From: Chitinophaga sp. YR627
GTDB taxonomy: Bacteria > Bacteroidota > Bacteroidia > Chitinophagales > Chitinophagaceae
Assembly (NCBI RefSeq): GCF_900114995.1
Contig: NZ_FOUX01000001.1
Span: 1,054,001-1,118,000, forward strand
Direction of reading: 5' to 3'
Length of the DNA stretch: 64,000 bases
Shown here: piece by piece, positions 7,519-16,132 of the stretch
How the letters are laid out: each line of letters begins with the position of its first letter
Position numbering within the stretch: position 1 is the first letter of the stretch
Notes under the pieces: generated by a model
Told to the model about the DNA's origin: nothing
Seen by the model: the letters and a program-made list of their open reading frames with translations, nothing else
Databases searched by the model: none
Made by a program: the position numbers and the translations under genes

Positions 7519-9342
7519 TTAATGCTTCATTATTTTAAAAGTTTCGTTTTTATTATTGTCTCCCACCTGGATGAAATACAAGCCGGACGGCAGACCATCA
7601 AGTGATAATGTTTGTCTGTTGTTATCCTTGATTTCAACGGTCTTTATCAGGCGCATATCGGCACCAAATACTTTCGCCTGTACTTTGGCTGTAATAGGTT
7701 TGCCGTATTCGATGAAGACGTAATTGCTGGCCGGATTTGGATAAACGCTCACAATGTCTGGTCTGGTAACTGGTGTCACTTTAGGAAGCGTGCCCGGAGC
7801 AGCTACCCTTTGTTCAATTATACCGCTGTTGACTGCATCGAATGGATTGATAAAGAACTGACCACAGAGCAGTTTTGGATATACTTTCTGGAACAGCGTA
7901 TATTTCTCCGCGTAAGGTTTGAAGGAAAGGGCGATCGGCGATACGGAGAGCTGCTTGGGACTTAAATTAATGATGCTCACCGGTGGCTGGTGTAACTTGA
8001 TACACTGCTGATTGGTAGTACTAAGATCACGAAGCAGCACATTCGTAAACGTACTGGTATTGCTGGTGCTGCTGATGATATAGTTGGCATTGGCCAGTAT
8101 CGCGAACTTATCCTTACCCGCGGCTTTTATTTCCAGGCCATACCTTTCCGTGTAGCTGGCCGTCTGAGGGAAGGTGCTGAATTCCACAAGCCCCAGAGAG
8201 CCAGGAACGTAACGCAGTTGCAGGAAAAACACTTCTTTACTCACCGCAGTGTAGTAACTGGTAGTAAAGCCGGTGAGATAAAGGAGATAGTTTTCGTTGC
8301 CCAGGTTGCGGATAACGAGATCATTGGACTCTTCTATACCGGCGTCACCTACATGGAAAGAGCCGGCTATGACGCCATTTTCTCTTACATCTATGATCAG
8401 TACCTGTCTGTTGACTGCCCCTGTAGGAGCCGTGACATCGGTGAAACCGGAAATAAAGAAGGCATCATTACCGGAAACATTGGTACGTTTAACGATCTTG
8501 GTACCTGCAGATTCCGTGGTAGCGCCGAGATAAGCGAAACCGGTAACCGGGATACCGCTGGGCTGGAGACGCAGGAACAATACCTGGCGTGGGCCGCCAA
8601 AGCCGCTGGTACACAGTTCCACATAACCAGTCAGGATGATATTATTATCGGTAGCTTCTGTGAGTGCCAGCGCATTGGCGTTACAGGTAAAGTTGGTAGA
8701 GTACTGGTAGTTCCACACGAGAACGCCTGCACTGGTCAGGCGGGTTGTCAGGATGTTGATCTGCTGACCTGCCGGCGCCGGACTATAACGACCTGCAATG
8801 ATCACATCGCCGTTAGCAGCCTCGATAAGATCATTGTACTCGATAAGCGCGTTGGCATTGGCAGTACTAACGGCAGAGAAGTGCAGTTTTTGTACCCAAA
8901 CCTGATTCAGTAACTGATCCAGGCGGATGATCACCGGGGTAGAATACACGGGAATACCATTGATCAGGTTAGGGGACTGGATCACGTAACCTAAGAGGTA
9001 GTAGCCTTTTCCGCTTTTCATGCGGATAATTTTCCTGGGCAGCAGAGAAGGTAACAGCTTACCAGGCTGTGGTACGATGTGCTCGGAAATGAAGTTACCG
9101 CTGGCATCAAACTGATCCAGTGATAAAGAACTTTTCGTTGAATCCTGGTACACGTTGGCACTCCATAACAAAAAGGCTTGTGAAGCACCACCTGGGAATG
9201 GCGTGTCTACGACGAAACTTGTTGCCTTGTAGTGGAATTTCAATGCGAAGGTGTTGTAGTACTGCTGATCCGCATTTTGTGCCTGGGTAGCGCTCAAACA
9301 AATAATGAAGGCAATAATAGACAGGTATAAGTGTTTTTTCAT
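7519..9342 (-). CDS. Secreted protein with type IX secretion C-terminal sorting domain
   Basis: 607 residues. Sec signal peptide (MKKHLYLSIIAFIICLSATQAQ) and a C-terminal type A T9SS sorting domain: VSVYPNPASNYVFIEY, then SLDGLPSGLYFIQV and a basic end KIMKH, so the mature protein is expected on the cell surface or outside. The central ~500 residues are beta-rich with repeated units of the type 'GDVIIAGRYS', 'NNIILTGYVE', 'DAFFISGFTD', 'NYLLYLTGFTT', resembling a beta-propeller-like repeat seen in Bacteroidota surface proteins. No catalytic motif is visible and no specific function can be given. A TATCTTTG -7 element lies 48 bases upstream. Confidence 0.88.
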   Translation of the reverse strand: MKKHLYLSIIAFIICLSATQAQNADQQYYNTFALKFHYKATSFVVDTPFPGGASQAFLLWSANVYQDSTKSSLSLDQFDASGNFISEHIVPQPGKLLPSLLPRKIIRMKSGKGYYLLGYVIQSPNLINGIPVYSTPVIIRLDQLLNQVWVQKLHFSAVSTANANALIEYNDLIEAANGDVIIAGRYSPAPAGQQINILTTRLTSAGVLVWNYQYSTNFTCNANALALTEATDNNIILTGYVELCTSGFGGPRQVLFLRLQPSGIPVTGFAYLGATTESAGTKIVKRTNVSGNDAFFISGFTDVTAPTGAVNRQVLIIDVRENGVIAGSFHVGDAGIEESNDLVIRNLGNENYLLYLTGFTTSYYTAVSKEVFFLQLRYVPGSLGLVEFSTFPQTASYTERYGLEIKAAGKDKFAILANANYIISSTSNTSTFTNVLLRDLSTTNQQCIKLHQPPVSIINLSPKQLSVSPIALSFKPYAEKYTLFQKVYPKLLCGQFFINPFDAVNSGIIEQRVAAPGTLPKVTPVTRPDIVSVYPNPASNYVFIEYGKPITAKVQAKVFGADMRLIKTVEIKDNNRQTLSLDGLPSGLYFIQVGDNNKNETFKIMKH

Positions 9343-9390
9343 TTAGGGAATTTTAAAAGGGTTATCGTAAAAGGTGTGACAGATTATAGG

Positions 9391-9398
9391 CAAAGATA
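9391..9398 (-). promoter_or_regulatory. Promoter -7 element for the T9SS cargo gene
   Basis: On the minus strand TATCTTTG matches the Bacteroidota TAnnTTTG element, 48 bases before the ATG at 9342. No good TTTG at the expected upstream distance, so only the -7 part is supported. Confidence 0.4.
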
Positions 9399-9631
9399 GG
9401 CAGACAGGGCTGTAACGGACATGCAGTGACTCTTTGATACGACTGTTTCTGCGTATATATTCGTCAGTAGGCACCACATTTTCGTTGCTGCATGCTGCAT
9501 TGAATAATAACTCAAATGCATATATAACCCTAAATAATTGTCCTGTTTCACCCTTATACTTGTCCCGTATGACCGCCTGTGAGAACCCGACATTTGATAA
9601 ATTGCGGCTGGCAACATTCATCGTAACGCAT

Positions 9632-10060
9632 ATGGAAAAAATAGAACACATTAACTACATCAAAGTGCCTGTTGCACAAGTATATAAAGCGCTGACCACC
9701 CAGGAGGGACTAGGTGCTTTCTGGACAACGGCCCTGATCGTAGAACCAAAGCCTGGCTTTATAAACGAATTTGATTTCGACGACGACTATGGCACTAAAA
9801 TGAAGATTGTTGAATTGTCTGAGAATAAACGGATCGAGTGGGAATGTATCGCATCCGATCCTGAATGGGTCGGAACGGGTGTTTCATTTGAACTGTCTGA
9901 GAAAGATGGCGTTACAGCAGTAGTGCTTAAACATTTTAACTGGCGCGAGTTGACAGAGTTTTACCGTTGGTGTAATTACAATTGGGCGATGTTTCTGTTA
10001 AGTCTGAAAAGCTATTGCGAAGACGGTGCAGGCACACCATATCAGAAACGGAAGTTCTGA
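9632..10060 (+). CDS. SRPBCC (AHSA1-like) domain protein
   Basis: 142-residue single-domain START/SRPBCC fold protein of the AHSA1 type: an N-terminal strand (IEHINYIKVPVAQVYKAL), helix, WTT, then beta strands with the pattern NKRIEWECI and a long C-terminal helix (NWAMFLLSLKSYCEDG) that closes a hydrophobic cavity. Such proteins bind lipids or small hydrophobic ligands; the ligand is unknown. The frame is open from 9434, but upstream residues do not fit the fold and the ATG at 9632 begins the first strand. It stands alone, followed by a terminator at 10119-10157. Confidence 0.85.
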   Translation: MEKIEHINYIKVPVAQVYKALTTQEGLGAFWTTALIVEPKPGFINEFDFDDDYGTKMKIVELSENKRIEWECIASDPEWVGTGVSFELSEKDGVTAVVLKHFNWRELTEFYRWCNYNWAMFLLSLKSYCEDGAGTPYQKRKF

Positions 10061-10118
10061 TCAACCTAAGTTATCTTGTAAAGGACAATAGCCTATAGGG
10101 ATCCCATACCCAGGCTTA

Positions 10119-10157
10119 CAGCAACCCGGTTTCCATTGGAGGCCGGGTTGCTGTTTA
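10119..10157 (+). terminator. Rho-independent terminator after the SRPBCC gene
   Basis: Eleven-pair stem CAGCAACCCGG/CCGGGTTGCTG (10119-10129 with 10143-10153), 13-base loop, then TTTATAT. It lies 58 bases after the SRPBCC stop. Confidence 0.8.
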
Positions 10158-10297
10158 TATATAAAATGCGCTCTTTTACGCAGACAGGTATTGTTATGAT
10201 AAATAATATATATTTGTATAGTGCTTTTGTTTTTTGTTTTGTAATCATGTAGATGATTTGTAGTAGTGTGATAGCTATTAAACCCACAGCAGTACTA

Positions 10298-10305
10298 TAC
10301 TTTTG
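10298..10305 (+). promoter_or_regulatory. Candidate -7 promoter element for the TPR/LRR pair
   Basis: TACTTTTG matches TAnnTTTG, 90 bases before the GTG start of the small TPR gene. No clear -33 TTTG is seen. The remaining bases of the 335-base gap (10061-10395) hold only the terminator and AT-rich sequence. Confidence 0.35.
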
Positions 10306-10395
10306 ACCTTCGTCAGTGTGGAGGGTTGGAAGAATAACAATAATAAAGAAGCATAATAAGCTTGAACTTCAACGAGCGAATATAAATACGATAAA

Positions 10396-10743
10396 GTGGA
10401 AACACCTTTGATCAACAGTTATTACAAAACCACAGTACCCATTAACCAGCTTTTTCAAAAAGCCTTTGACACATTAGCGCAATACGATTATGCTGAAGCA
10501 GCTGCGTTTTTTGAAGAAGCATTCCGGTATGATCCCTATCGTTTAGAAGCGCACTATATATTAGCCATTCATTTTGCCGCTGTTAATGACACCGGACGTT
10601 TTAAGGAGCATTTTTTCATATGCTGTAATATTGATCCTGCATACTCGGAAGTTCAGGCGGATGCCAGTCCTGTCGACGAAGTTATCCGGTTCTATTACGG
10701 CTGCGCAAGGCGCGGAAGTGCCATGATAACAATCGATTTTTAA
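10396..10743 (+). CDS. Small TPR-like protein
   Basis: 115 residues starting with GTG (METPLINSYYKTTVPINQLF). One to two TPR-type helix pairs are visible at about residues 18-75 (FDTLAQYDYAEAAAFFEEAF, then RLEAHYILAIHFAAVNDTGR), a scaffold for protein contacts. No signal peptide. It ends 56 bases before the LRR gene and probably shares its transcript, so the two may work together. No specific function can be assigned; the GTG start lowers certainty about the first residues. Confidence 0.65.
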   Translation: METPLINSYYKTTVPINQLFQKAFDTLAQYDYAEAAAFFEEAFRYDPYRLEAHYILAIHFAAVNDTGRFKEHFFICCNIDPAYSEVQADASPVDEVIRFYYGCARRGSAMITIDF

Positions 10744-10799
10744 CGAGAATTGAAAGTGTATTATACAATCTGATTTAACCTATAAAAACCAACAGGACG

Positions 10800-12509
10800 A
10801 TGCCGGTGCTTCTTACCAAAGACGCAATTTATCAGCGATTTGACATGAAATTGTATGATCCCATCAACAGATTGGATCATGACAGGATCATTTACTTCGA
10901 GGGAGATACTACTATTAAGGGGAGTCTTACTGCAGACTGGGCCGCAGGTACATTGGAGTCATTAAATGAGGATACCGATCTGGGTGACGTACTGATTATG
11001 ATCAATGGTAACCTGACCGTGGAAGGTGATATTAATATTGGTGATTATCATCCGCTTTTGCTGGTATTAGGTAACGTACACTGCGACGTGCTGAAAAGTG
11101 GTGATGATACGATTCATATATCCGGTGACGCATATATCAGATATGCCTTTTTTGGAAACTATAACGATGGTAGCATCACAATTGAAGGCACAACTTATGT
11201 GCCGTATGTACTGAATTCAGACCATGATTCCAATATAAAGCCGGAGGGTGCTATCCTCATCAATACCTATAGCGATCAGAATGATTTTTTTGAGTATGAC
11301 TATACACAGGAGGTTTTACCGCAGGTGATGGTGCCGGCCACATTTAACCAACATAATGAGTTTGATGAATGGCAGTTTATTGATCTGGTGAAAGCAGGGC
11401 TATCGCCTTTTGTGGAAGGCGCCAAACCTACCCGCCTGGTACATGAAGAGGAACTGGAAAGGATCATTGCAGGCAATATCGATGAAATAGTGGAGCTGGA
11501 TTTGTCAGATAAGAAGATGAAGGTATTTCCGGCGTCTCTTACCAAATTAAAAAACCTTAAAAAGCTCACCCTCTCAAAGAACAGGATCAGTGAAATACCA
11601 GCCGTCATTGGTGAACTGCAGCAACTGGAAGAGTTGTATCTGTACGATAGCGGTGTTAAGACCATTCACGAAGCCATCGGTCAGCTAAAAAAGCTACGGA
11701 TACTGAACCTGGGCGCCAATTATGACCTGAACGCATTCCCGGATGCGCTGGGCGAATTAGGCAGTTTACAGGTCCTGAAGATCGATTACATGGCAATACC
11801 GCTGCCGGATAGCCTGACCCGTTTGGATAAACTCGAAACACTCAGTATGTATGGTTGTTACAACCATGTGGATGCACCGGCGCCTTTCCCGGAAGTAATA
11901 ACCAGGTTGAAAAACCTGCAACAATTCGATTTTCGGGAGAATAACATCCGGGAGTTACCGGAAAGTCTGCTGAATGTGCAAACGCTGCAAGAGTTTCATT
12001 GGACGGGTAGCCGTACTCAGTCGGAAAGTTTCCCCAATTTCGCAGGCTTTAAGCACCTTAAAAAACTGGTGATCAGCAAAAAGTTCCTCGGCTGGAAAGC
12101 GGAGGTCTTTGACATTCCAACCTTAGAACATCTGGAAATAGACCGAAACGAAGAGAAGAAGGAGTTCATTACACAGGATACCCTTGATCTCATGGCAGAA
12201 ATGGCGCCCGATGAAGACGAGGATTTCCGTCAGCAACTGGAATGGATCAAACAGGTGATGCAACCGGCACCTAATGGCGGATTCTTCTACATCCTTTCGC
12301 CTGGTATGCAACCGGAAGATTTGCAGGACATTCATAAACTGCAACAGTTAAAATACCTCAATCTTTCTTCCAATGGTCTGACCTGGCTACCTGAGACATT
12401 CTTTGAGCTAAAGCACCTGGAACATCTGAACCTGAAGTATAATAAGTTTCCGGAGGAAGTGAAGCAAAAAATCAGCACGACGTTTTCAGGTATTTCAATA
12501 ACCTGGTAG
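10800..12509 (+). CDS. Beta-solenoid + leucine-rich-repeat protein
   Basis: 569 residues with no signal peptide, so cytoplasmic as far as can be seen. Residues ~35-150 are short beta strands with recurring G-N/G-D turns (LIMINGNLTVEGDINIG, LLLVLGNVHCDVL, TIHISGDAYIRY, SITIEGTTYVPY), like a right-handed beta solenoid of the polymer-forming (bactofilin-like) kind. Residues ~225-455 and ~505-565 hold LRR units of the LxxLxxLxLxxNxIxxIP type (LKKLTLSKNRISEIPAVIG, LEELYLYDSGVKTIHEAIG, LKYLNLSSNGLTWLPETFF). The solenoid part recurs in the broken gene at 12841-13287. LRR proteins bind proteins; the partner is unknown. Confidence 0.85.
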   Translation: MPVLLTKDAIYQRFDMKLYDPINRLDHDRIIYFEGDTTIKGSLTADWAAGTLESLNEDTDLGDVLIMINGNLTVEGDINIGDYHPLLLVLGNVHCDVLKSGDDTIHISGDAYIRYAFFGNYNDGSITIEGTTYVPYVLNSDHDSNIKPEGAILINTYSDQNDFFEYDYTQEVLPQVMVPATFNQHNEFDEWQFIDLVKAGLSPFVEGAKPTRLVHEEELERIIAGNIDEIVELDLSDKKMKVFPASLTKLKNLKKLTLSKNRISEIPAVIGELQQLEELYLYDSGVKTIHEAIGQLKKLRILNLGANYDLNAFPDALGELGSLQVLKIDYMAIPLPDSLTRLDKLETLSMYGCYNHVDAPAPFPEVITRLKNLQQFDFRENNIRELPESLLNVQTLQEFHWTGSRTQSESFPNFAGFKHLKKLVISKKFLGWKAEVFDIPTLEHLEIDRNEEKKEFITQDTLDLMAEMAPDEDEDFRQQLEWIKQVMQPAPNGGFFYILSPGMQPEDLQDIHKLQQLKYLNLSSNGLTWLPETFFELKHLEHLNLKYNKFPEEVKQKISTTFSGISITW

Positions 12510-12539
12510 CTTATGATGCTTACACCATAGCGCGCCATA

Positions 12540-12840
12540 TGATGCGGTCAAACTCAGGAAACTGGTAGAGAAAATAAACCGATAGCACTTTTGGAGATCT
12601 AAAACAGTTCCTGCCAGCTCTCTGTGATGATAATAATCCGGTAGCACCCTGATCGACCAGATGTAAGAGGTGGTGGCTGGCTTATTCAATTGCCTGCAAA
12701 GCTGCATCGCCTCATTTTCAAGGCGTATTGCTTCATCTATATCGGTTACACATTTTGCCCTTGCCAGGAATCCCATGGTGGTGATACGGTTTTCCAGGGA
12801 GCTGTCTTTACGGTCTAATACTTTAAAGGATGACATTGTA
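12540..12840 (-). pseudogene. Fragment of a minus-strand coding sequence (unknown helical protein)
   Basis: Read on the minus strand from about 12840 down to 12560, the frame gives a well-formed helical, TPR-like stretch (ENRITTMGFLARAKCV, DEAIRLENEAMQLCRQLN, SYIWSIRVLPDYYHHREL). It has no plausible start of its own: the frame runs at 12841 and above into the antisense of the beta-solenoid fragment. I read it as a decayed piece of another gene joined to the solenoid fragment. Family not recognised. Confidence 0.45.
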
Positions 12841-13287
12841 ATGGTCAATGGAAATCTCACGGTGACCGGTATACTGGAAGACGCCATGGAAGTAAACATC
12901 TCACTGATGATGGTATTCGGTCATGTAACCGTACAAAACCTGTTTACGTTTTCACAGATCTGTATTGCCGGAGACCTGACCGTGCACAATGCCATCATTG
13001 CCGATTCCAGCTATGATTATAGTCTGCATGTAGGCGGGAATCTGAAAGCAGGTCTTATTATTGAATATCACCACAGTTTTTATATACAGGGTACAGTAAA
13101 TGCCGGATATATGTATACCACGCACGCCAATGCTCCACGAGGTCCATTACAATCAAACCTGCAGGATGCGCATTTCATTGATGAGGTGATAACGAAAGAG
13201 GAACTGGACCTGGATAAAGCCCTGAAGAAAATAATGGCAGGCGTTTCTATTGTTAGAAATATGCATGAAGGAATGCCGGAGCATTGA
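12841..13287 (+). pseudogene. Truncated paralog of the beta-solenoid/LRR gene
   Basis: From ATG 12841 the frame encodes 148 residues that match the N-terminal solenoid of the 10800-12509 product in pattern: VMVNGNLTVTGILEDAMEV, LMMVFGHVTVQNL, ICIAGDLTVHNAI, LHVGGNLKAGLI, FYIQGTVNAGYM. The part before this in the intact relative (about 65 residues, beginning MPVLLTKDA) is missing, and the LRR region is absent after a short linker (EELDLDKALKKIMAG, matching EELERIIAGN of the relative). The upstream continuation of the frame is antisense to another gene fragment. This looks like a gene that lost both ends, though a short functional solenoid protein cannot be excluded. Confidence 0.55.
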
Positions 13288-13296
13288 TTGTGCTAT

Positions 13297-14766
13297 TTAC
13301 AATTCGCTGATTGCCTGTTTCAAAATACCAATCGTTTTATCCATCTCCTCCTGATCCAGATGCCCAAAACCAACCCGCAAAGCGGTCACCTCTTTATTCT
13401 GATAAAGCAATGTTCTGGGAATAAAGAGGTTGTTTTTCTCACATAGCTTTTTGAGCCGCATCAGATTAACCGGTTTTTTAAAAGACAACCAGAAGGCGAG
13501 TCCACCGGTGGGTTGCTGAAATTGTATCCATTCACTGAGATGTTCTTCCAGTAAGGCAGACATATAATCCCGCCGTTCCTTATAGATCTTTAAGGAGCGC
13601 TTCATATGCCGCTGAATAGCGCCTTCTTCTATCATTTCTCCTAAAGCCTGCTCGATCATCACATCTCCCTGCCGGTCTATAATACCCAGGTACTTGCGCA
13701 TTTCCACCATCAGATTTTCCGGCGCAACGACAAATCCGGTACGAAACCCCGGAGCGAGAGACTTCCCAAACGAACTAACATAGATCACCATACCTTCGGT
13801 ATCTACTGTGGCCAGTGGGAGCAGGGGTTGTTTATCATAGTGAAAGTCATAGTCATGGTCGTCTTCCACGATGACAAACCCAAATTTCTTTGACAGTTGT
13901 AATAAGGCCATCCGTCTCCGGGCACTTAAACTGACGGTAGTAGGGTAGTGATGCTGGGGGGTGACGTATACCAGTCTGATGATATGTTTGCTGCATAGCT
14001 CCTCCAATGCATCGGTATTCAGTCCTTCCTCATCAGTAGGTACTGTCAGTACGCGGTTACTGGATTTCTGAAAGATCATATTAGCGGCAAAATAACTGGG
14101 GGCGCCCACTACAACATAATCACCCTGTTGTAAAATGATCTCCGAGATAATAAACAGGCTCATTTCAATACTCCGCGTGATCAGCAGGTTATTGATAGAT
14201 ATTTTGAACCCACGCGAAAGCCGGAGATACTGGGATAACTGTTCCTTAAAATACCTGCTGCCTTCCTGATTATAATAACTCATTTTCTTCTGATTGCTTT
14301 TGCGCTTCATATTGGCGCTATACAAACGGGAAAGATCGTCGATCTGTGTGAGCCGGATATCAGGTACCCCGTCGTTAAACACATAGTCGCAGGGGGCATG
14401 GTCAAACGGATTATCCAAAAGCGGGGTCGTTGTGAAGGAAAAGCCGGTCGTGGCCGGGTAACCACGGCTTTCCGTCGTCCGTCCCTTTATTTTAGGTAGA
14501 CGGGGCATCACCACTGCTCCCCGGTTCGGTTTTACGTCTATCCAGCCCTGGGCATATAACTCCTCATATACCGAGGTGATCGTATTCCGGTGCACGTCCA
14601 GGAGCTCGCTTAAAGTCCTGGCCCCGGGCAGTTTGGTACCGGGCAACAGCGTACCGGATTGTATCGCCTGCGTCAGATGATTCGCTATTTGTATATAAAT
14701 AGGAATATGAGAAGCACGTTCTATCTGGATAAAGCTTTTAAATGGAATCTCAACCGGACTATTCAT
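13297..14766 (-). CDS. MocR/PdxR-type regulator (GntR wHTH + PLP aminotransferase-like domain)
   Basis: 489 residues. The N-terminal winged helix of the GntR type (IPIYIQIANHLTQAIQSG, GTKLPGARTLSELLDVHRNT) is at about residues 18-80, followed by a class I aminotransferase fold. The PLP-binding Lys is visible in YVSSFGKSLAPGFRTGF, and the preceding EDDHDYDF carries the Asp that contacts the PLP ring nitrogen. MocR proteins sense PLP or PLP-linked amino acids and activate or repress neighbouring genes. Here it is divergent from bioB across 95 bases that contain an inverted repeat. It may regulate bioB or the nearby PPOX-family flavoprotein gene; the target cannot be told from sequence. Confidence 0.92.
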   Translation of the reverse strand: MNSPVEIPFKSFIQIERASHIPIYIQIANHLTQAIQSGTLLPGTKLPGARTLSELLDVHRNTITSVYEELYAQGWIDVKPNRGAVVMPRLPKIKGRTTESRGYPATTGFSFTTTPLLDNPFDHAPCDYVFNDGVPDIRLTQIDDLSRLYSANMKRKSNQKKMSYYNQEGSRYFKEQLSQYLRLSRGFKISINNLLITRSIEMSLFIISEIILQQGDYVVVGAPSYFAANMIFQKSSNRVLTVPTDEEGLNTDALEELCSKHIIRLVYVTPQHHYPTTVSLSARRRMALLQLSKKFGFVIVEDDHDYDFHYDKQPLLPLATVDTEGMVIYVSSFGKSLAPGFRTGFVVAPENLMVEMRKYLGIIDRQGDVMIEQALGEMIEEGAIQRHMKRSLKIYKERRDYMSALLEEHLSEWIQFQQPTGGLAFWLSFKKPVNLMRLKKLCEKNNLFIPRTLLYQNKEVTALRVGFGHLDQEEMDKTIGILKQAISEL

Positions 14767-14806
14767 AATATTAAAACTGGCACCTATGAACCTACCGGCA
14801 AGATAT

Positions 14807-14814
14807 TACTTTTG
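14807..14814 (+). promoter_or_regulatory. Candidate -7 promoter element for bioB
   Basis: TACTTTTG matches TAnnTTTG and lies 47 bases before the bioB ATG. The -33 region is weak, as often at activated promoters. Confidence 0.45.
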
Positions 14815-14823
14815 GATGGAAAC

Positions 14824-14847
14824 GGGATGATAGGGCCTCTATCACCC
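14824..14847. promoter_or_regulatory. Inverted repeat between MocR gene and bioB, candidate operator
   Basis: Arms TGATAG (14828-14833) and CTATCA (14839-14844) with spacer GGCCT, extended outward by GGG and CCC with one bulged base. It lies between the candidate -7 element and the bioB start, 14 bases before the ATG. Confidence 0.5.
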
Positions 14848-14861
14848 AAAATAAATGTAAA

Positions 14862-15860
14862 ATGAGTAAAACAACCGCATTACGCCACGATTGGACAAAA
14901 GAGGAACTGCTGGCTATTTACAACAAGCCATTACTGACGCTGATATACGAAGCTGCATCCGTACACAGGGAGTGGCATAAAGCCGATGAGGTGCAGATAT
15001 CAACGTTATTATCGGTGAAAACCGGCGGTTGTCCTGAGGATTGTTCGTATTGTGGTCAGGCTGCCCGTTATCAGACCGGCATCAAGGTACAGGCCTTACT
15101 GCCTACGGAAACAGTGCTTGCGCACGCACGTAAAGCAAAGGAAAATGGCGCCTCCCGCTTCTGTATGGCTGCTGCCTGGAGAGAAGTGCGTGATAACAGC
15201 GATTTTGACCGCATTATTGACATGGTGAAGGGTGTCAATGACATGGACCTGGAAGTGTGCTGTACCCTGGGTATGTTGACAGAAAGCCAGGCAGAACGCT
15301 TAAAAGATGCTGGTTTATATGCTTATAACCACAACCTGGATACTTCTGAAAACTATTATAACGAGATCATCTCTACCAGAAAATTTGATAACCGTATCAA
15401 AACGATCGACAACGTCCGCAAAGCAGGTATTACCGTTTGCTCAGGTGGTATTATCGGTCTGGGTGAGTCCCATGAAGATCGTATCTCTATGATACTCACT
15501 TTGTCCAGTATGGAAAAACACCCGGAATCAGTGCCTATTAACGCACTGGCAAGAGTGAAGGGAACGCCGCTGGAAAATAATCCTAAAGTAGATATCTGGG
15601 ATATGGTACGTATGATCGCGACAGCACGTATCGCAATGCCGGCTTCTATGGTGCGCCTGAGTGCCGGTCGTATTGAAATGACCGAAGTAGAACAGGCCTG
15701 GTGTTTCATGGCAGGCGCCAACTCCATCTTTACAGGTGAGAGAGAAACGCTGCTGGTGACGCCTAATCCCGGCGTATCCGACGATTTACAGATGTTACAG
15801 AATTTAGGCTTAAAGCCGCTGGTAAAAGAACCAGTAACAGCTGAAGCTGTAAAAGCATAA
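14862..15860 (+). CDS. bioB: Biotin synthase
   Basis: 332-residue radical SAM enzyme that inserts sulphur into dethiobiotin, the last step of biotin synthesis. The [4Fe-4S]/SAM motif CxxxCxxC is in [12 protein letters not shown] (about residues 46-57). The auxiliary [2Fe-2S] ligands are all present: Cys in FCMAAAWR, Cys in EVCCTLGML, Cys in [12 protein letters not shown] and the Arg in VRLSAGR. Length is normal. No other bio genes are nearby, so it is a stand-alone bioB. It is divergent from a MocR regulator and followed by a strong terminator 70 bases after the stop. Confidence 0.98.
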   Translation: MSKTTALRHDWTKEELLAIYNKPLLTLIYEAASVHREWHKADEVQISTLLSVKTGGCPEDCSYCGQAARYQTGIKVQALLPTETVLAHARKAKENGASRFCMAAAWREVRDNSDFDRIIDMVKGVNDMDLEVCCTLGMLTESQAERLKDAGLYAYNHNLDTSENYYNEIISTRKFDNRIKTIDNVRKAGITVCSGGIIGLGESHEDRISMILTLSSMEKHPESVPINALARVKGTPLENNPKVDIWDMVRMIATARIAMPASMVRLSAGRIEMTEVEQAWCFMAGANSIFTGERETLLVTPNPGVSDDLQMLQNLGLKPLVKEPVTAEAVKA

Positions 15861-15930
15861 GATTGAGAAACCCACCCCCAATAAAAGACACAACACCATT
15901 AATTAAATAGGCAGGGGCCGTGAAAAGATG

Positions 15931-15970
15931 TTAAGGGGATACTACCTTCAGGTGGTGTCCCTTTAATATA
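15931..15970 (+). terminator. Rho-independent terminator after bioB
   Basis: 16-pair stem (15931-15946 with 15951-15966; three G-T pairs) around loop TTCA, containing AAGGGGATAC/GTGTCCCTTT, followed by T/A-rich sequence. The other bases of 15861-16132 show nothing further. Confidence 0.75.
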
Positions 15971-16132
15971 TGGCAGCATGTCTTCAGACTACCCCAGGCA
16001 AATTCCTCCATGAAATAATGCGATTTCTCCATTTCCCGGTACTGCATATCGTGCGATCTTTGCTATATCATATTTTCTTTCCAAAGGTAAGTGCTGAAGA
16101 GGCACCCCGGCGGCTAATTTAATATTTCGCAT

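Noticed and set aside
8218..8913. 231-codon plus-strand ORF inside the T9SS cargo gene
   Set aside because: Antisense to a protein with clear signal peptide and sorting domain; the translation has no fold-like pattern.
9343..9651. Minus-strand 102-codon ORF upstream of the T9SS gene
   Set aside because: It would cross the promoter of the T9SS gene and the start of the SRPBCC gene; no family-like pattern.
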